A stretch of DNA of 7,226 nucleotides. Origin: Syntrophaceae bacterium (GTDB lineage: Bacteria; Desulfobacterota; SM23-61). The translations under genes were made by a program, and so were the position numbers. The stretch spans positions 9,578 through 16,803 of the forward strand of contig PMCE01000395.1 of assembly GCA_003154025.1 (NCBI GenBank), read 5' to 3'. A model generated the notes under the pieces. The model searched no databases. It was given only the letters and a program-made list of their open reading frames with translations, and was not told the DNA's origin. Below, one piece after another: positions 6,597 through 7,226 of the stretch; positions within the stretch are counted from its first letter, which is position 1; each line of letters begins with the position of its first letter.

Positions 6597-7139
6597 TCAG
6601 ATGATGAACAAAATCCTGTATACCGCGATGGTCAAGTCACTAAAGAAAAACTGCCCCTTGGGGAGGGGGAGATAGACAACTTTTACGAAAAGGAAAAGGA
6701 GGACGAGCGTTCCCAATACTGAAATCAGGGTCAAGCTCCTCATTCGGCGGTAGCCCGCAATGCGCATGAAAAGGAAGAGGAAAAGAAAATTGGCCAGGAT
6801 AAAGCCGATCATGTCCATGAGGAACACCACTCCCAGAACGGCGACGATCATCAGGACCAGTCGCCGGGTGTCCACCCCGGGAGAGGAGGCCTTTTTCCCT
6901 CCCTCGGCGCTCGGGGGAGTCCAGTAGATTTCCACAGCCTTGATTCCGCAGCTGGCCATGAGCAGGAGGATCAAAGCTCTGGGCCAGAACGCCGGCCCCA
7001 GCTGGCCGGGCATGGGGTTCACATCGATACCCCCGGCAAGGAAATACAGGTAAACGGCCAGGAGAAAGATGAGCACGGGGCCCAACAGGCTTTTCAAACG
7101 GGAGGTATCGGGGATACTCACCGGATCGGACTTTTCCAT
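6597..7139 (-). CDS. tctB: Tripartite tricarboxylate transporter small membrane subunit, TctB family
   Basis: This 180-residue membrane protein shows about four hydrophobic segments near residues 18-36, 50-70, 93-127 (probably a closely spaced pair) and 136-157. The motif GQLGPAFWPR (45-54) matches the GPAFFPR signature seen just before the second helix of TctB proteins. The loop at 72-92 is polar (PPSAEGGKKASSPG). TctB is the small, poorly conserved partner of the TctA permease in the inner membrane. The start is supported by AAGGA ending 6 nt before the ATG. The same frame stays open upstream to the window edge but offers no start codon. A tctC binding-protein gene would be expected further upstream; none is visible. 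Confidence 0.93.
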   Translation of the reverse strand: MEKSDPVSIPDTSRLKSLLGPVLIFLLAVYLYFLAGGIDVNPMPGQLGPAFWPRALILLLMASCGIKAVEIYWTPPSAEGGKKASSPGVDTRRLVLMIVAVLGVVFLMDMIGFILANFLFLFLFMRIAGYRRMRSLTLISVLGTLVLLFLFVKVVYLPLPKGQFFFSDLTIAVYRILFII

Positions 7140-7171
7140 AAAATTTCCTTTTTCTGGGTCGATCGAACCCC

Positions 7172-7191
7172 GGGCGGGGGAACGCCCGCCC
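7172..7191. other. GC-rich hairpin upstream of tctB
   Basis: GGGCGGG (7172-7178) and CCCGCCC (7185-7191) form a 7-bp stem around a 6-nt loop, in the leader about 33 nt before the tctB start. In the transcription direction no T-run follows, so it is not a clear terminator. It may be an RNA stem that tunes expression between an upstream gene and tctB, or a relative of the palindrome at 903-922. Nothing else is recognisable in 7140-7226: all three minus-strand frames are open there and none shows a known protein end. Confidence 0.4.
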
Positions 7192-7226
7192 TCGCTTCGA
7201 TTTGTGCCCCTCGCCTGGGCTTCCTG

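Noticed and set aside
7172..7191. Rho-independent terminator upstream of tctB
   Set aside because: The stem is only 7 bp and is not followed by a T-run in the direction of transcription.

Overview
The window is a single minus-strand gene cluster, read from right to left, with seven genes and little free space. In transcription order they are: a TctB-type small membrane subunit (6597-7139), a TctA-type large permease (5065-6573), the B12-binding small subunit of a glutamate-mutase-type enzyme (mutS/glmS, 4640-5068), a MutL/GlmL ASKHA-fold partner protein (3182-4570), the catalytic large subunit (mutE/glmE, 1612-3051), a stand-alone LUD (LutC/YkgG, DUF162) protein (931-1560), and an enolase-superfamily enzyme of the muconate lactonizing enzyme (MLE) type whose 3' end runs off the left edge (1-887). 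No gene-free stretch exceeds about 130 bases. The operon promoter is not in the window; it probably lies beyond position 7226, perhaps ahead of a tctC-type binding-protein gene.

The order mutS-mutL-mutE followed by an enolase-superfamily gene copies the clostridial glutamate fermentation operon, where glutamate mutase makes 3-methylaspartate and methylaspartate ammonia-lyase deaminates it. Two things do not fit that pathway. First, MutE aligns with the Clostridium cochlearium enzyme without gaps through the active-site region (numbering recalled from memory). It keeps Arg66, Arg100, Tyr177, Tyr181, Lys326 and Glu330 but has Leu at 149 (normally Arg of the substrate-binding arginine claw), Leu at 171 (normally Glu, which contacts the substrate amino group) and Pro at 216 (normally Phe). 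Second, the downstream enolase-superfamily enzyme is not a classical methylaspartate ammonia-lyase: it has the KxK / DxN / E / DES / K arrangement of the MLE, epimerase and racemase branch. A carboxylate transporter is also translationally coupled to mutS by an ATGA overlap. The best inference is a B12-dependent carbon-skeleton mutase acting on an imported carboxylate other than glutamate, followed by an MLE-type enzyme. The substrate is unknown.

The junctions carry several palindromic or short-period repeats. A 23-bp inverted repeat of GCATAGN heptamers lies between mutS and mutL and supplies the mutS stop codon. A 26-bp imperfect inverted repeat lies between mutL and mutE. Three NNCCTCG heptamers lie between mutE and the LUD gene. 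A perfect 20-bp palindrome lies ahead of the enolase-superfamily gene, and a GC hairpin lies ahead of tctB. High GC, anaerobe-type B12 chemistry and this style of intergenic repeat suggest an anaerobic bacterium, possibly of the Desulfobacterota (former Deltaproteobacteria, Syntrophobacterales-like). That placement is only tentative.
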